From: Synechococcales cyanobacterium PMM_0085
Lineage (GTDB): Bacteria; Cyanobacteriota; Cyanobacteriia; Elainellales; Elainellaceae
DNA: 6,690 nt
Direction: 5' to 3'
Assembly: GCA_949127705.1 (NCBI GenBank)
Contig: CASBQJ010000446.1
Coordinates: 1-6,690 of the forward strand
Shown here: positions 6,448-6,690 of the stretch, piece by piece
Layout: the number at the start of each line of letters is the position of its first letter
Numbering within the stretch: position 1 is the stretch's first letter
The notes under the pieces: model-generated
Told to the model about the DNA's origin: nothing
What the model saw: the letters and a program-made list of their open reading frames with translations, nothing else
The model's database searches: none
Program-made: the position numbers and the translations under genes

Positions 6448-6687
6448 ATGCCAAAAGTTACTGTAACGATTGCGATCGCCGATGACCATCTCAATCAAGT
6501 TGCAGAGGTGGTTAACCATCTGCGTGCCGCAGGTTTAACGGTGCAGCAGGTGATGGCTGAGATTGGTGTGGTGACAGGCACCTGTGAGTCTAGTCAGGTA
6601 GCGGCTTTATCTCACGTGGCCGGGGTAGAAAGTGTAGAAGGCGATCGCACCATTCGTCTAGCACCGCCAGACTCACCCATTCAGTAA
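6448..6687 (+). CDS. Stand-alone I9-like (subtilisin propeptide-like) protease inhibitor
   Basis: This is a 79-residue protein with no signal peptide. Predicted elements run strand (3-10), helix (12-28), strand (30-36), strand (39-45), helix (47-57), strand (59-71), which is the beta-alpha-beta-beta-alpha-beta order of subtilisin propeptides. The IGVVTG core followed by SSQVAALSHVAGVESVEGDR is typical of I9-like folds, and a short polar tail (APPDSPIQ) could lie in a protease active site like a bound product. Free-standing members of this fold, such as yeast inhibitor IB2 and Pleurotus POIA1, inhibit subtilisins. The gene follows the S8 protease on the same strand after 117 bp, which supports a role as its inhibitor or folding helper. 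A GTG at 6442 would add two residues, but the Shine-Dalgarno favours ATG 6448. I recall similar small cyanobacterial proteins being labelled 'ketohydroxyglutarate aldolase'; at 79 residues without an aldolase barrel that name would not fit. The function is inferred from fold and context only. Confidence 0.78.
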   Translation: MPKVTVTIAIADDHLNQVAEVVNHLRAAGLTVQQVMAEIGVVTGTCESSQVAALSHVAGVESVEGDRTIRLAPPDSPIQ

Positions 6688-6690
6688 ATC

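Overview
The window is very probably cyanobacterial chromosome. I counted about 17 copies of the palindrome GCGATCGC (HIP1) in 6.7 kb, spread through coding and non-coding DNA, which is a cyanobacterial signature. Start sites mostly have weak Shine-Dalgarno sequences, and the gene families fit too (an AMIN-domain exported protein, Calx-beta repeats, a signal-less S8 protease). The exact genus cannot be read from the sequence.

Layout. Three genes lie on the minus strand: the N-terminal 241 codons of an AMIN-domain exported protein that runs off the left edge (1-724), an 821-residue fibro-slime plus Calx-beta protein (879-3344), and a GH10 endo-xylanase with a lipoprotein-type signal (3540-4727). 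An AT-richer divergent intergenic region (4728-4962) separates them from two plus-strand genes. These are a subtilisin-family protease with a propeptide-like N-terminal region (4963-6330) and a 79-residue protein that looks like a free-standing subtilisin-propeptide (I9-like) inhibitor (6448-6687). No rRNA, tRNA, CRISPR array or transposase is visible, and no gap between genes exceeds 300 bp.

How the genes may work together (inference). The minus-strand genes have a cell-surface and polysaccharide theme: a membrane-anchored xylanase transcribed toward a large protein whose N-terminal domain belongs to the family found in Fibrobacter fibro-slime proteins and Dictyostelium Psi factors. This could be an 'attach and cut' module for plant or biofilm polysaccharide, or for remodelling the cell's own sheath. 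The plus-strand pair reads as a protease with its own dedicated inhibitor. The central part of the small protein resembles the end of the protease's propeptide-like region, and neither protein has a signal peptide. The large fibro-slime protein also lacks one, so export of these proteins, if it occurs, must be non-Sec.

The two points most worth following up are the protease/inhibitor pair with a strong palindromic hairpin between its genes, and the xylanase/fibro-slime pair with a triple 15-bp tandem repeat between its genes.
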